From assembly GCA_002748425.1 (NCBI GenBank), contig PDSJ01000024.1:1-64000 (forward strand): a DNA stretch of 64,000 nt, read 5' to 3'. The notes beneath the pieces are model-generated. The model had not been told where the DNA came from, did not search any database, and saw only the letters and a list, made by a program, of their open reading frames with translations. This document shows, one piece after another, positions 1-8,925 of the stretch (positions within the stretch are counted from its first letter, which is position 1; the number at the start of each line of letters is the position of its first letter). The stretch comes from a candidate division KSB3 bacterium. GTDB lineage: Bacteria; Moduliflexota; Moduliflexia; Moduliflexales; Moduliflexaceae. The position numbers were made by a program, and so were the translations under genes.

Positions 1-760
1 CCAACTGATGATAGGTCGCAGCCTGTTCGTAGCGATCCTTGAACTCACCATAAATGGCAAGGGCCTGCTGATAGGCCTGCTCTGCCTGGGCCCACTGGCG
101 CTGCGCCTGCGCCACCACCCCCAACTGATGATAGGTCCTGGCCTGGCTGTAGCGATCCTTGAACTCGATCTTAATGGCAAGGGCCTGCTGATAGGCCTGC
201 TCTGCCTGGGCCCACTGGCCCTGCTCCTCCGCCACCCTCCCCAACTGATGATAGGTCCCAGCCTGTTCGTAGCGATCCTTGAACTCGATCTGAATGGCAA
301 GGGCCTGCTCATAGGCCTGCTCTGCCTGGGCCCACTGGCGCTGCGCCTGCGCCACCATCCCCAACTGATGATAGGTCCTGGCCTGGCTGTAGCGATCCTT
401 GAACTCGATCTGAATGGCAAGGGCCTGCTGATAGGCCTGCTCTGCCTGGGCCCACTGGCGCTGCTCCTCCGCCACGCTCCCCAACTGATGATAGGTCGCG
501 GCCTGGCTGTAGCGATCCTTGAACTCACCATCAATGGCAAGGGCCTGCTGATAGGCCTGCTCTGCCTGGGCCCACTGGCGCTGCGCCTGCGCCACCACCC
601 CCAAATTATGATAGGTGCTGGCCTGGCTGTAGCGATCCTTGAACTCGATCTGAATGGCAAGGGCCTGCTCATAGGCCTGCTCCGCCTGAGCCCACTCGCG
701 CTGCGCCTGCGCCACCATCCCCAACTGATGATAGGTCGCGGCTTTGTTGTAAGACAACTT
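1..760 (-). repeat. Tandem 120-bp repeats encoding 40-residue TPR units
   Basis: Six full units start at 1, 121, 241, 361, 481 and 601, and a seventh starts at 721 and decays after about 750. Units differ at only a few positions, mainly in the codons before EFKDRY and around the loop SQA/EQA. The period is a multiple of three and each unit reads as one TPR on the minus strand, so this is coding repeat expansion and not a CRISPR array. The array continues beyond base 1. Confidence 0.95.
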
Positions 761-3571
761 CCTGGCATCCACGTTCTGTAATCCAGCCAGAAACTGCAAG
801 ACTTCCTGAAATGCAGCCTGCGCCTGCGGAAGCTGCTTCAGCTCAAGCTGATGACAGCCGATGGCATACAGTACAGCACCCCAGTCCCAGCAGGCCGGTT
901 CTGCGGCAATACGTTCCGGCCCATAGCGCTCCAGCCCTGTTTTAAGGCCCTGGGCCAGGTCCAGGGCACGGGCATGATCCTGCTGAAAATTTCCAAGATA
1001 CTGATCCAGCACAGCGTAAAGATTCCCGATGCTCCTCTGCTCTGTCAGCGCGATCTGCAGGGCCCTGTGCAGATTTTCGTATTCCAGCTCCACCAGATCC
1101 CGCGCGATCGAGCTCTCCTGCGGGTTCCTGGAGGACAGCGCTGTGTCCAGCGCATCCCCGAAATCGTCGTAGTGCCGGCAAAAAGCAGAATTGATCGCAG
1201 CACGAAGCCCTGCCAGGCGCTCTTCAGCCAGCCGGGCACGCAGAAAATAGGGCAGAGTCGGCTGGATCTTCAGGTATCCGGGCCTCTCGTGCGCTGAAAG
1301 CAGGCCCCAGTCCCGCGCATCCTGCACGATCGCTTCCCAGTCCTCAAGAGGCAGCGCTCGCAGATCCGGCTCTTCCTGCAGATGCCTGACGTATTCTCCG
1401 AACAGCTTAATCCAGATCACGCTGCTAAAAGGCGCAAAGCAGAGCAGCAGGCTCTGGGCTTCGGGCGACAGATTGCTGTGAGCATAGTCAATGCAGGCCA
1501 GGATGCTCCGGGTTTTATCGCTCTGGTCCTGGCTGTCGAGCCGGCGATCCCCGCCTTGTAACGCTGCCAGGATCTGCTGCGGCGTCTGGGATTTCAGATT
1601 GGAGAGCACCACTTCCAGGGCCAGAGGAAAGCGGTCCAGCAGGTTCAGCAGACGCGCAAAGGACGTGTCAGTCCGAAAGGCGCTGCGCTGGGCAGGATCC
1701 GCGACCCGGCGCTGCAGAATGCGCTCTGCCAGCACAGACGCGGCTTCCGGGTCCAGTCCCGGCAGATCATAGATATCGCAGTCCCGCAGGGGGGCAGGCA
1801 TCAGCCACGTTGCCGCAGCGCGCGACCCCAGGACCAGCAGGCTTCTGCCGCCCAGCAGCTCTTGCAGAAAACCCTGGATTCGCCCGCGTTCGTCTGGCGG
1901 CAGGCTGTGTTTGACAGCCAGGGGATCGCCGCTCACAGATTCCAGATTGTCCAGTATCAGCAGATGGCGCTGGCTGCGCAGTGCCTGCGCCACTTTCTGC
2001 TGCTGTGCAGCCAGCGGCATGGCCCCGACAGATTGCCCAAAGAGCTGCTGCGCGATCTCGCTCACAATCTGCTGCAGGCTGTAGGCTTTTTGATCATAGG
2101 CAAAAAAGAAGACGAGGTCCACGAACTGCGTGCTCTGCCACCATTCCGCCAGATGTCGCAGCAGCGTTGTTTTGCCCGCGCCTCCCATGCCACGAATCAG
2201 CAGCATATTGCGACTCAGGCCGTCGCTGCGCGCAAGCAGGCGCTTTTCGACCTCCAGAATATCCAGATCGCGGCCCACAAAGCCGAATTCCGGCGTGGGA
2301 GCACGATAGCGCCGGGCCTGCTTCTCGTAATAGGCAGTTTCTGTCTTCCCATCCATGGGCTGCAGGCGAACAGCACGGTTCTGCGGAACAGCGTCGTACT
2401 GATAGAGCACAGGCAGCAACCAGTCTTCCAGATCGATGCGCTGCTCAAAATAGGCACGCCGCTCCTTATCATTGAACAGGGCGGCGCGCGCCCGGCACAC
2501 AGCCGCTGGCAGATCAGCCCCATCAAAGAGCCGCTCGTAGAGCTGCTGCATCATCAAGGCTGCTGCGCTGACAGTCACCGAATAACTCATTGCCAGGACC
2601 GATCGCATCCCCGCCTTGAGCAGATGGCCGGCCAGACTGCTTTCGCGGGCTCCGGCCTGTTTGCCGGACTGACAGGCGTTCAGCACAGCGATCGGGATCT
2701 TATACATGCTCAGCAGGCCGGCCAGTTCCCCAGCCTCGATCATGGCCGGTCTGGCTTGCTCACCCTCAAAGGCCAGAAAAGCTTTCAGGCCCTTGTATGC
2801 TGCGATGTCCGGCTGGCCGCGACGCTGCTGAAAGCTATAACGATCGCTCTGGAGGCGCGTGCTATAGTCCTCATAACTCAGCAGCGCACCGTGCATGTCA
2901 AAGTGAATGACGTGATAATAGCCTGTGCCATGCTGCTCGCGGCTCTCCCGCAGATGCTGGTCCAGGGCCGGATAGCTGCCAGGACGGACCATATCGACCT
3001 GAATCGGCAGCTTCGCCTGCCGCAGCATCTCCAGCAGAGGCCGGGAGATCGTGCGGTAGCCAACGTCATGCTGCCCAAAAGGCCGCGCCACGATCAGCAG
3101 CACGTTCAGGGTGGGCGAGTCCTGGCTTTCGGCAATAATTGGCCCAACGCCTGGACTGCTGCGCACAATCGGCGCATCCAGGCTCAGCGCTCTTGGCAGG
3201 TCCGGATCTTTGAGGCTCTCCCAGTGCAGGCGCTGGAAATCCGGCGCGCCAACAATCTCGAGACTCAGGTTCTCAAAGCCCTGCTGTCTGGCCTGACTGT
3301 AGAAGCCAAAGAGCTTGAAATCCTGCTGAAAAACGGCCCTGAACAAGCTTTCACCATAGTCGATGAGGCTGTCTGCCGCCTTTTTGGCCTGAAGCTCTTT
3401 CAGAAAAGGGAACTTCAGATAATCTTCAAAATACCAGTTCAGCTCGTCTTCCTGGGCCTCATCAAAGGGATCGTGAATCGTCACCGACCCTGCAATGCGT
3501 CTGTCAATGCTGACTTCGGCATTCGGAGACTGGTCCAGGGCTGCGGTCTGACGAATTGTAATCACAGGCAT
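1..3571 (-). CDS. CHAT protease - STAND NTPase - TPR protein (3' end outside window)
   Basis: This minus-strand frame is open for about 1190 codons from the ATG at 3571 to the window edge, so the C-terminus is missing. The N-terminal part has a CHAT (caspase-like) domain, with a histidine in HFDMHG (about residues 223-228) and a cysteine in NACQSG (about Cys300). A STAND/NB-ARC type ATPase follows, with Walker A GMGGAGKTT near residue 462 and Walker B LLILDNLE near residue 541. From about residue 930 come TPR units of exactly 40 residues (YHQLG...QWAQAEQAYQQALAI...EFKDRY). Shine-Dalgarno AAGGAGG overlaps the stop of the upstream small gene, so the two genes are coupled. Known CHAT-NTPase-TPR proteins act as ligand-triggered proteases in immunity or cell-death type conflict; that role is inferred here. 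The three catalytic or nucleotide motifs and the repeats share one frame, and no frameshift was seen. Confidence 0.9.
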   Translation of the reverse strand, partial: MPVITIRQTAALDQSPNAEVSIDRRIAGSVTIHDPFDEAQEDELNWYFEDYLKFPFLKELQAKKAADSLIDYGESLFRAVFQQDFKLFGFYSQARQQGFENLSLEIVGAPDFQRLHWESLKDPDLPRALSLDAPIVRSSPGVGPIIAESQDSPTLNVLLIVARPFGQHDVGYRTISRPLLEMLRQAKLPIQVDMVRPGSYPALDQHLRESREQHGTGYYHVIHFDMHGALLSYEDYSTRLQSDRYSFQQRRGQPDIAAYKGLKAFLAFEGEQARPAMIEAGELAGLLSMYKIPIAVLNACQSGKQAGARESSLAGHLLKAGMRSVLAMSYSVTVSAAALMMQQLYERLFDGADLPAAVCRARAALFNDKERRAYFEQRIDLEDWLLPVLYQYDAVPQNRAVRLQPMDGKTETAYYEKQARRYRAPTPEFGFVGRDLDILEVEKRLLARSDGLSRNMLLIRGMGGAGKTTLLRHLAEWWQSTQFVDLVFFFAYDQKAYSLQQIVSEIAQQLFGQSVGAMPLAAQQQKVAQALRSQRHLLILDNLESVSGDPLAVKHSLPPDERGRIQGFLQELLGGRSLLVLGSRAAATWLMPAPLRDCDIYDLPGLDPEAASVLAERILQRRVADPAQRSAFRTDTSFARLLNLLDRFPLALEVVLSNLKSQTPQQILAALQGGDRRLDSQDQSDKTRSILACIDYAHSNLSPEAQSLLLCFAPFSSVIWIKLFGEYVRHLQEEPDLRALPLEDWEAIVQDARDWGLLSAHERPGYLKIQPTLPYFLRARLAEERLAGLRAAINSAFCRHYDDFGDALDTALSSRNPQESSIARDLVELEYENLHRALQIALTEQRSIGNLYAVLDQYLGNFQQDHARALDLAQGLKTGLERYGPERIAAEPACWDWGAVLYAIGCHQLELKQLPQAQAAFQEVLQFLAGLQNVDARKLSYNKAATYHQLGMVAQAQREWAQAEQAYEQALAIQIEFKDRYSQASTYHNLGVVAQAQRQWAQAEQAYQQALAIDGEFKDRYSQAATYHQLGSVAEEQRQWAQAEQAYQQALAIQIEFKDRYSQARTYHQLGMVAQAQRQWAQAEQAYEQALAIQIEFKDRYEQAGTYHQLGRVAEEQGQWAQAEQAYQQALAIKIEFKDRYSQARTYHQLGVVAQAQRQWAQAEQAYQQALAIYGEFKDRYEQAATYHQL

Positions 3572-3576
3572 AAGGC

Positions 3577-3918
3577 TTAACCTCCTTTTTTGACAACGAG
3601 CAGCGCATGACCGTGATGGTCGAGAATCGTGACATCCACACCTGGGGCCGGCCGATCAGGAAATTTTTCAGCCAGCATCTTTTTCAGCCAGTCTTTCAGC
3701 AGGTCTTTCAGCACATCTGCGGTAATGCCGCCGGCAAACGCGCCCAAGACCAGCAGACCGTCGCGGATCAGAGCAGGGTCCAGCGGAAAGCCCTGCAGGC
3801 CAGCACGCATGACCCCAGCCCGGGCCAGTTTTCCGTGCTCTGTGTCTGCGTTCCAGGCTCTGGCAAATTCATGCGCATAAATTTCAAGCTGCGGATCGAT
3901 CGCAAGATAATAGTCCAT
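3577..3918 (-). CDS. Small conserved-type protein upstream of the CHAT-STAND-TPR gene
   Basis: This 113-residue protein has a good ribosome site (AAGGAGG) before its ATG. Its stop codon lies inside the ribosome-binding region of the CHAT gene, so it is the first gene of a two-gene operon. The N-terminal half is mixed, the centre has a short hydrophobic glycine/alanine stretch (LLVLGAFAGG), followed by an amphipathic lysine-rich helix and a C-terminal beta-rich end (VTILDHHGHALLVVKK). It could belong to the small effector-associated constant components described next to NTP-dependent conflict proteins, but this is inference. No enzyme motif is visible. Confidence 0.7.
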   Translation of the reverse strand: MDYYLAIDPQLEIYAHEFARAWNADTEHGKLARAGVMRAGLQGFPLDPALIRDGLLVLGAFAGGITADVLKDLLKDWLKKMLAEKFPDRPAPGVDVTILDHHGHALLVVKKGG

Positions 3919-3986
3919 CAGCGTCCTCCTTGTTGAGTAAGGGTAAGCTGGAATAAAGAAATACGCCGCGCATTCAGCACAGTACG

Positions 3987-4015
3987 ATATGAAGAGATTC
4001 GACTGTGTCCGTCAA
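3987..4015 (-). promoter_or_regulatory. Candidate promoter of the CHAT operon
   Basis: On the minus strand, TTGACG is followed after 17 bases by TCATAT, about 70 bases upstream of the small first gene. No ORF with a plausible product occupies 3919-4190. Confidence 0.45.
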
Positions 4016-4247
4016 GAAAAAAAGCGCACCGCCCCGACCGGCCGCCTGCCGGAGATATATTCGTCTGGATTGTCAAAAAAGCGCCGGCCCTGGAAGAGTC
4101 CCCGGAATCGCGACACAGCTGGGCAGAGCGCAAGCAGAAAAAAGACTTGACAGGACTCCATCAGGCCCATAGCGTTCACCCGCATTCATGAGCTCTGCCT
4201 CTATGATGCCATTCCCAAAACCCGCCGGACAGATCAAAGGAGAGGAG

Positions 4248-5270
4248 ATGGAAAAAGTCGCGCTCTGCTGGGAAGCACTCGGCTATGGCTATACACGAAC
4301 AGATTATAATTATGTGTCGCGCTGGGCCAATGGGGCCTGGGACGCAGGAAGGCTCACAACAGAGCACAGCGTCACCATAAGTATCGGGTCTGCAGCCCTG
4401 CACTACGGACAGGAATGCTTTGAGGGCCTGAAAGCGCGGACTGCCAGAGACGGCAGAGTGCTCTTGTTTCGTCCGGATCGCAACGCTGCGCGCATGATCG
4501 CAAGTGCTCGCGGCATTGCAATGCCTGCTGTGCCAGAAGACAAATTCATCGACGCCTGCCGGCAGCTTGTCAGAGCCAATCTGCGCTGGGTCCCGCCTTA
4601 CGGCAGTGGAGCAGCATTCTACCTGCGGCCTGTTCTCTTCGGACATGGTGACAACCTGGGCGCAAAACCAGCAGATGAATATCTTTTCTGCATTTACGGA
4701 TCTCCGGTTGGCCCGTATTTTCAAGGGACGCTCAGGCCGATCCACGTTTGCGTGGCTGATGCGGACCGCGCCGCGCCACGCGGCACCGGAGCCTTAAAAA
4801 TCGGCGGAAATTATGCAGCCGGCCTGCGTCTTCGCAAGCAGGCCGCAGAGGCCGGCTATGATGACTGCCTGTTTCTTGACGCGCGGCAGCGCCGCTATAT
4901 CGAGGAACTGGGCGGCGCAAACGTTTTCGTGATCCGCAAAGACAAGGTCCTGGTCACCCCGCAGTCCGACTCGATCCTGCCGAGCATCACCCGCCATTCG
5001 CTGATGAGCCTTGCCAAAAACTCCCTGGGCCTGAAGGTGGAAGAACGCCCGCTGCCACTCGAGGAACTCAGCGACTGCCATGAAGCTGCGGCCTGCGGCA
5101 CAGCCCTGGGCATTGTTCCGATTGGCAGCGTTTCCAGTCGCGAGCGCGTTTATACCTTCTGTGAGGGCGGCAAAAAAGCCGGTCCCCTGACAAGGCAGAT
5201 CCACGATCTGCTCAGTGCTGTTCAGTTCGGCGAGTGCAGCGCGCCGGACGGCTGGCTCGTGGAAGTCTGA
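4248..5270 (+). CDS. ilvE: Branched-chain amino acid aminotransferase
   Basis: This PLP enzyme of fold type IV interconverts valine, leucine and isoleucine with their 2-oxo acids. The ATG at 4248 is preceded by AAAGGAGAGGAG; the open frame extends upstream to 4188 but without a ribosome site. The protein is about 340 residues. HYGQECFEGLKA near the N-terminus and GTGALKIGGNYAA, whose lysine should bind PLP, are typical of the longer eukaryote-like BCAT subfamily. IEELGGANVF is the usual cofactor-phosphate region. ilvD, ilvB, ilvN and ilvC follow on the same strand, which supports the pathway role. A TTGACA at 4147-4152 is a possible -35 with no convincing -10. Confidence 0.92.
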   Translation: MEKVALCWEALGYGYTRTDYNYVSRWANGAWDAGRLTTEHSVTISIGSAALHYGQECFEGLKARTARDGRVLLFRPDRNAARMIASARGIAMPAVPEDKFIDACRQLVRANLRWVPPYGSGAAFYLRPVLFGHGDNLGAKPADEYLFCIYGSPVGPYFQGTLRPIHVCVADADRAAPRGTGALKIGGNYAAGLRLRKQAAEAGYDDCLFLDARQRRYIEELGGANVFVIRKDKVLVTPQSDSILPSITRHSLMSLAKNSLGLKVEERPLPLEELSDCHEAAACGTALGIVPIGSVSSRERVYTFCEGGKKAGPLTRQIHDLLSAVQFGECSAPDGWLVEV

Positions 5271-5301
5271 GAGCTGTCTTCATCCTCTGAAAAAAACTCC
5301 C

Positions 5302-5330
5302 TTGACAAGAGCCTGTCATCGCTCTATGCC
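5302..5330 (+). promoter_or_regulatory. Candidate promoter before the DUF2249 fusion gene
   Basis: TTGACA (5302-5307), a 17-base spacer and TATGCC (5325-5330) lie about 100 bases upstream of the ATG at 5429. A perfect inverted repeat covers the -10, so the promoter looks regulated. Confidence 0.5.
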
Positions 5331-5340
5331 ATAGAGCGAT
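5318..5340. promoter_or_regulatory. Perfect 11-bp inverted repeat, likely operator
   Basis: ATCGCTCTATG, one base, then CATAGAGCGAT: two perfect 11-bp arms. It overlaps the proposed -10 box and would suit a dimeric repressor. No T-run follows, so it is unlikely to be a terminator. Confidence 0.6.
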
Positions 5341-5428
5341 TGTCATGTCTCTATCGACCGTTACGCTCAGCGCAGGATCCTGAACAGGACGACGTGGGGC
5401 GCTGAGCAGATTACAAGGAGGAATCAGC

Positions 5429-6145
5429 ATGCAAAAAAACTGGCTGGACAACAAGGAACGCTTTGAAGTACAAGATGTCAGATCGCTGACAGGCAATTTC
5501 CTGCCCGCCATCCTGAAGAAAGCCCGGGATCTGGAGCCTGGAAACGGTTTATGCATTGTGCAGAGTTTCGAACCGATTCCGCTTTACCCGACTCTTCAGG
5601 CACTCGGCTACGAATACCATACCGACAAAGTCTCTGAAACAGAGTACAGGGCCTATTTTTATCGGGCGCGCGCAGCGGACCCGTCCGATTCTGCGGAGAT
5701 GAACGTTCCGCTCAAGCCTACGGCCATTGTGAATTTTAACCGGATCGATCCGAAACTGGCTCATATTGTGGTGAATTTCTGGGACCTGATCTGGGGACAG
5801 GATAATCCGGCGATTGATATGAAAACACGGCTCTTATTATCGCTTGCCAACGGTGTTGGAGCCGGACGCCTCCGCCAGGCGACACGCGAGTTGATCAAAG
5901 CCTATTCGCTCGGAGTAACGGTTGCGGAGTTCGATGAACTCTTTGCCATGTTTGCCTGGAATCAGGGAATCGGCTATTTTGCCTCGCAAATAGGGCCGTC
6001 TTCGCTCTTTGCCGCGTATCAGTACATCAAGACGCAGGAAGAGCATGGCATGGCCCGCGCTGAGATCGTCACAAAACTTATTGAAAAATATGGAGAAAAG
6101 AATCCGGCTGTCAGCACCTTTTACCACCCCTCAAAGGATGCGTAA
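5429..6145 (+). CDS. DUF2249 / carboxymuconolactone-decarboxylase-like fusion protein
   Basis: A 238-residue protein with ribosome site AAGGAGG. About residues 15-80 resemble the TusA-like DUF2249 fold (DVRSLTGNFLPAILKKARDLEPGNGLCIVQSFEPIPLYPTLQALGYEY, shown here only as a region: start DVRSLTG, end QALGYEY). The C-terminal 130 residues (from about residue 100) are all-alpha and resemble AhpD/carboxymuconolactone decarboxylases (LLLSLANGVGAG, RELIKAYSLGVTVAEFDEL), but no CxxC pair is seen. It sits between ilvE and ilvD with its own promoter, so a direct role in isoleucine/valine synthesis is not implied. A redox or sulfur-related role is a guess. Confidence 0.7.
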   Translation: MQKNWLDNKERFEVQDVRSLTGNFLPAILKKARDLEPGNGLCIVQSFEPIPLYPTLQALGYEYHTDKVSETEYRAYFYRARAADPSDSAEMNVPLKPTAIVNFNRIDPKLAHIVVNFWDLIWGQDNPAIDMKTRLLLSLANGVGAGRLRQATRELIKAYSLGVTVAEFDELFAMFAWNQGIGYFASQIGPSSLFAAYQYIKTQEEHGMARAEIVTKLIEKYGEKNPAVSTFYHPSKDA

Positions 6146-6574
6146 GCGCGCGCGTATCGATACTGTCAGGGCTTTTGCTCTAAGCCCGAAGACGCGATTG
6201 TGTGTGCATGATGCCTGGCTCCTTCCCGCCCCCCCCCTGCCTCAGAGTCCACGACTGCTCTTGACAGCCCGGGACCGTGCAGGCATGAGCGCCGGGATAC
6301 AGCGGCGCTTGTGCTCTTACTGCCCCGGAAGCGCTGGAAAATTAAGCTTGACAATTCGCTGCTTCCATGAAAGCGGCGAATACGAAAAATCTGAACGTCT
6401 ACTGTTTTACAAACGTCTTGTTTAGGGCTGGCTTGGTCCGTTATGCCTGCAAGGGGAGGGCTGTGTATCGCGCCTGTGCGCTCAGGGAACGTGTGACACA
6501 TCCGCATCGTTCCCCTGCAGGAAGCCAAAGAGCTGGAGTCATCGACTGCATCCTCTTAGTAAAGCACACGCCTC
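6146..6574. other. Intergenic region before ilvD
   Basis: About 430 bases without a credible gene. A TTGACA occurs at 6348-6353 but no good -10 lies at the right spacing. Direct repeats of AACGTCT occur near 6393-6418. No T-box motif and no leader peptide rich in Ile, Leu or Val was found. Confidence 0.5.
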
Positions 6575-8242
6575 ATGCGAAGCGATCAAATCACACAAGG
6601 ACTGGAACGGATGCCCAATCGGGCTCTGCTCTATGCCACAGGCGTCACGAGCGCCCAACTCTCAAAACCATTTATCGGAGTCTGTTCCAGTTTTACCGAT
6701 CTCATCCCCGGGCATATTGGCATGCGCACGCTGGAACGAAAAATCGAATGGGGTGTCAATGCTGGCGGCGGCGTCCCGTTTCTGTTTTCCGTGCCCGGCA
6801 TTTGCGACGGCATTGCCATGGGCCATTCCGGGATGCACTACTCGCTGCCCTCCCGCGAACTGATCGCTGATATGATCGAATCGATCGTTCAGGCTCATCA
6901 GCTCGACGGCATTGTCCTGTTAACCAACTGCGATAAAATCACTCCAGGCATGATTATGGCCTGCTGCCGCCTGGACGTTCCAGCAATCGTTGTGACCGCA
7001 GGGCCAATGTTTTCTGGCCATCACGCTGGCCGGCGTTTGTCGCTGGTCCGCGATACCTTTGAAGCAGTGGGGCTGTGTCAGGCCGGCAAACTCAGCCAGG
7101 GCGATGCAGAACAACTCGAGATGGAAGCCTGCCCCGGTCAAGGCTCATGCCAGGGCTTATACACGGCCAATACTATGGCCTGCCTCGCAGAAGCGATGGG
7201 CTTGAGCCTGCCAGGCACTGGCACTGCCCTGGCCGGGCTGGCCAAAAAATCCCGCCTTGCCGAACTGGCGGGCGAGCGAATTGTCGGTCTGGTCGAAGAA
7301 GGCGTCAGCAGCCGCCAGATCGTGACCAGAGAATCATTGGAAAACGCGATTCGAGTGGATATGGCTCTGGGCGGATCGACCAATACGACCCTGCACATTC
7401 CGGCCATTGCACACGCTGCCGAGGTGGACATCACGATCGCTGATTTCGATCGCTTAAGCCGTGAAACTCCGCAGATCTGCTCGTTACGCCCGGGCGGACA
7501 ATTTATGATCGAAGATCTGGAATGGGCCGGGGGGATTCCGGCAGTCTTAAAAGGTCTCGAAGCGCTCTTGAATACAGAGACGCGCTCTGTCTGCGGCGCA
7601 ACGCTTGGTGAACTCCTCGACGCCACCCTGCCGGGCGATCCTGAAATCATCCATCCGCTGGAAGCCCCGATTCATCAGGAAGGCGGCATTGTCGTCCTGA
7701 AAGGCTCTCTTGCCCCAGACGGTGCAGTGGTGAAAAGCAGTGCTGTCGCAGCCGAGATGATGCAGTTCACCGGAACCGCTCGGGTCTTCAATCATGAAGA
7801 TGACGCGATGACGTATCTCATGGAAGGTAAGGTTGTGGAAAAAGACATCCTGATCGTGCGTTACGAAGGCCCCAAAGGCGGTCCTGGCATGCGGGAATCG
7901 CTTTCGCTGACTGCGGCTGTGGCAGGGTCGGGTCTGGGTGACAAGATCGCGATCGTGACCGACGGCCGTTTCTCCGGCGGCACCAGAAATCTGAGTATCG
8001 GACATGTCTCGCCGGAAGCAGCCGAAGGCGGTCCCATTGCTCTGGTGAAAGACGGCGATCAGATTAAAATCAACATTCCGGAGCGTTCACTGGATCTCCT
8101 GATCGACGAGGCCGAAATGGAGGCTCGCAGAGCTGCATGGCAGCAACCTGCGCCCAAATTTACGCGCGGCTGGCTGGCTCGTTATACCCAGTTGGTCAGT
8201 AGTGCCGCTCATGGCGCTGTGCTCGAAGCCCGGCAGCAATAA
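6575..8242 (+). CDS. ilvD: Dihydroxy-acid dehydratase
   Basis: This Fe-S enzyme dehydrates 2,3-dihydroxy-isovalerate and -3-methylvalerate to the 2-oxo acids, the third step of valine/isoleucine synthesis. The protein has 555 residues, the usual length. Family motifs are present: [26 protein letters not shown] with cluster cysteines, [12 protein letters not shown], and the C-terminal [12 protein letters not shown]. The ribosome site before ATG 6575 is weak; an in-frame ATG at 6611 would remove the first 12 residues but leave all motifs. The gene stands between ilvE and the microcompartment operon. Confidence 0.95.
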   Translation: MRSDQITQGLERMPNRALLYATGVTSAQLSKPFIGVCSSFTDLIPGHIGMRTLERKIEWGVNAGGGVPFLFSVPGICDGIAMGHSGMHYSLPSRELIADMIESIVQAHQLDGIVLLTNCDKITPGMIMACCRLDVPAIVVTAGPMFSGHHAGRRLSLVRDTFEAVGLCQAGKLSQGDAEQLEMEACPGQGSCQGLYTANTMACLAEAMGLSLPGTGTALAGLAKKSRLAELAGERIVGLVEEGVSSRQIVTRESLENAIRVDMALGGSTNTTLHIPAIAHAAEVDITIADFDRLSRETPQICSLRPGGQFMIEDLEWAGGIPAVLKGLEALLNTETRSVCGATLGELLDATLPGDPEIIHPLEAPIHQEGGIVVLKGSLAPDGAVVKSSAVAAEMMQFTGTARVFNHEDDAMTYLMEGKVVEKDILIVRYEGPKGGPGMRESLSLTAAVAGSGLGDKIAIVTDGRFSGGTRNLSIGHVSPEAAEGGPIALVKDGDQIKINIPERSLDLLIDEAEMEARRAAWQQPAPKFTRGWLARYTQLVSSAAHGAVLEARQQ

Positions 8243-8355
8243 GCCTCTCCAGGCATGAGACTTCCCCTCCTCTCAGCTCGCGAAGGAGGGGAGAAAACGC
8301 CCAGTCAGGACAATCGGCAGATGCGGCCCCCGCATCCTGACGTGATGCCTGATTT

Positions 8356-8365
8356 TTGTATACAA
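8356..8365. promoter_or_regulatory. TTGTATACAA palindrome, GntR-like operator candidate
   Basis: A perfect 10-bp palindrome in the gap between ilvD and the microcompartment operon, about 130 bases upstream of the operon's proposed promoter. The sequence resembles sites bound by several GntR-family regulators; no GntR gene is in the window. Confidence 0.3.
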
Positions 8366-8494
8366 GATCCAATAGATTTTCAAAAATTTTCAGAACAGCT
8401 CTTCTGTCTTGAAACCAGCCGTTTTACGGCGCTTATGCGCTGACACGCCCAGGACGATCCGCATGCGGAAGGCTTAGTCTTCCGACATAATTTC

Positions 8495-8523
8495 TTGACA
8501 ACACGCGCGACAAATCGTATTAG
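8495..8523 (+). promoter_or_regulatory. Promoter of the microcompartment operon
   Basis: TTGACA (8495-8500), 17-base spacer, TATTAG (8518-8523), about 95 bases before the first shell gene. A small hairpin (CGGAAG / CTTCCG, 8466-8484) lies just upstream of the -35 and could be a regulator site. Confidence 0.6.
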
Positions 8524-8616
8524 CTCCTGAAGACATTATGATGATGGCATAGGGAGGGAACTGGCAGTTTCCTTTGCCCATCTTCCCACATTCACAGCGC
8601 ACGACGAGGAGGACTT

Positions 8617-8925
8617 ATGGCAGAGAGAGCAGATGCATTAGGAATGATTGAGACTCGTGGTTTCACGGCAATGGTCGAAGCAGCCGATGCGATGGTAAAG
8701 GCGGCAAAAGTTGAATTGATCGGTTTTGAAAAAATCGGCGGCGGCTTTGTCACCGCCATTGTGCGCGGCGATGTTGCTGCTGTGCGTGCGGCTGTCGATG
8801 CAGGAACACGGGCCGCAGAGCGTGTCGGCGAAATCGTCTCGATCCATATCATCCCACGGCCCCATGCGGATGTCGACAGCGCCTTGCCGCTCGGCCGTAA
8901 CGCTGAAACAGGGGATGCAGCATGA
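8617..8925 (+). CDS. BMC-H hexameric microcompartment shell protein
   Basis: This 102-residue protein has a single BMC domain of the PduA/EutM/CsoS1 type. Characteristic parts are GMIETRGF near the start, [20 protein letters not shown] (pore-loop and following helix), and IPRPH near the end. Hexamers tile the shell facets. The pore loop reads GGG, where the PduA pore has a serine. The ribosome site GAGGAGGACTT precedes the ATG. The stop overlaps the ATG of the next gene by 4 bases. It is the first gene of the operon. Confidence 0.95.
   Translation: MAERADALGMIETRGFTAMVEAADAMVKAAKVELIGFEKIGGGFVTAIVRGDVAAVRAAVDAGTRAAERVGEIVSIHIIPRPHADVDSALPLGRNAETGDAA

Noticed and set aside
1..760. CRISPR-like repeats
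   Set aside because: The 120-bp units are contiguous without spacers and encode TPRs.
8..781. Plus-strand ORF of 257 codons with a 40-residue repeat
   Set aside because: It is antisense to the TPR array; the repeat follows from the coding repeats on the minus strand.
1862..3580. Plus-strand ORF of 572 codons
   Set aside because: It lies fully opposite the CHAT-STAND gene, whose motifs are clear; the product has no recognisable domain.
3918..4133. 71-codon minus-strand ORF upstream of the CHAT operon
   Set aside because: It covers the candidate promoter, lacks a ribosome site and has no domain.
6146..6574. T-box or leader-peptide attenuator before ilvD
   Set aside because: No T-box consensus, no run of Ile/Leu/Val codons and no terminator hairpin with T-run.
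8264..8291. Hairpin behind ilvD as intrinsic terminator
   Set aside because: Stem CCCCTCCT/AGGAGGGG is real but followed by A residues, not T; termination is unsupported.
8255..8443. 62-codon ORF between ilvD and the shell operon
   Set aside because: No ribosome site or domain; it covers the GntR-like palindrome.
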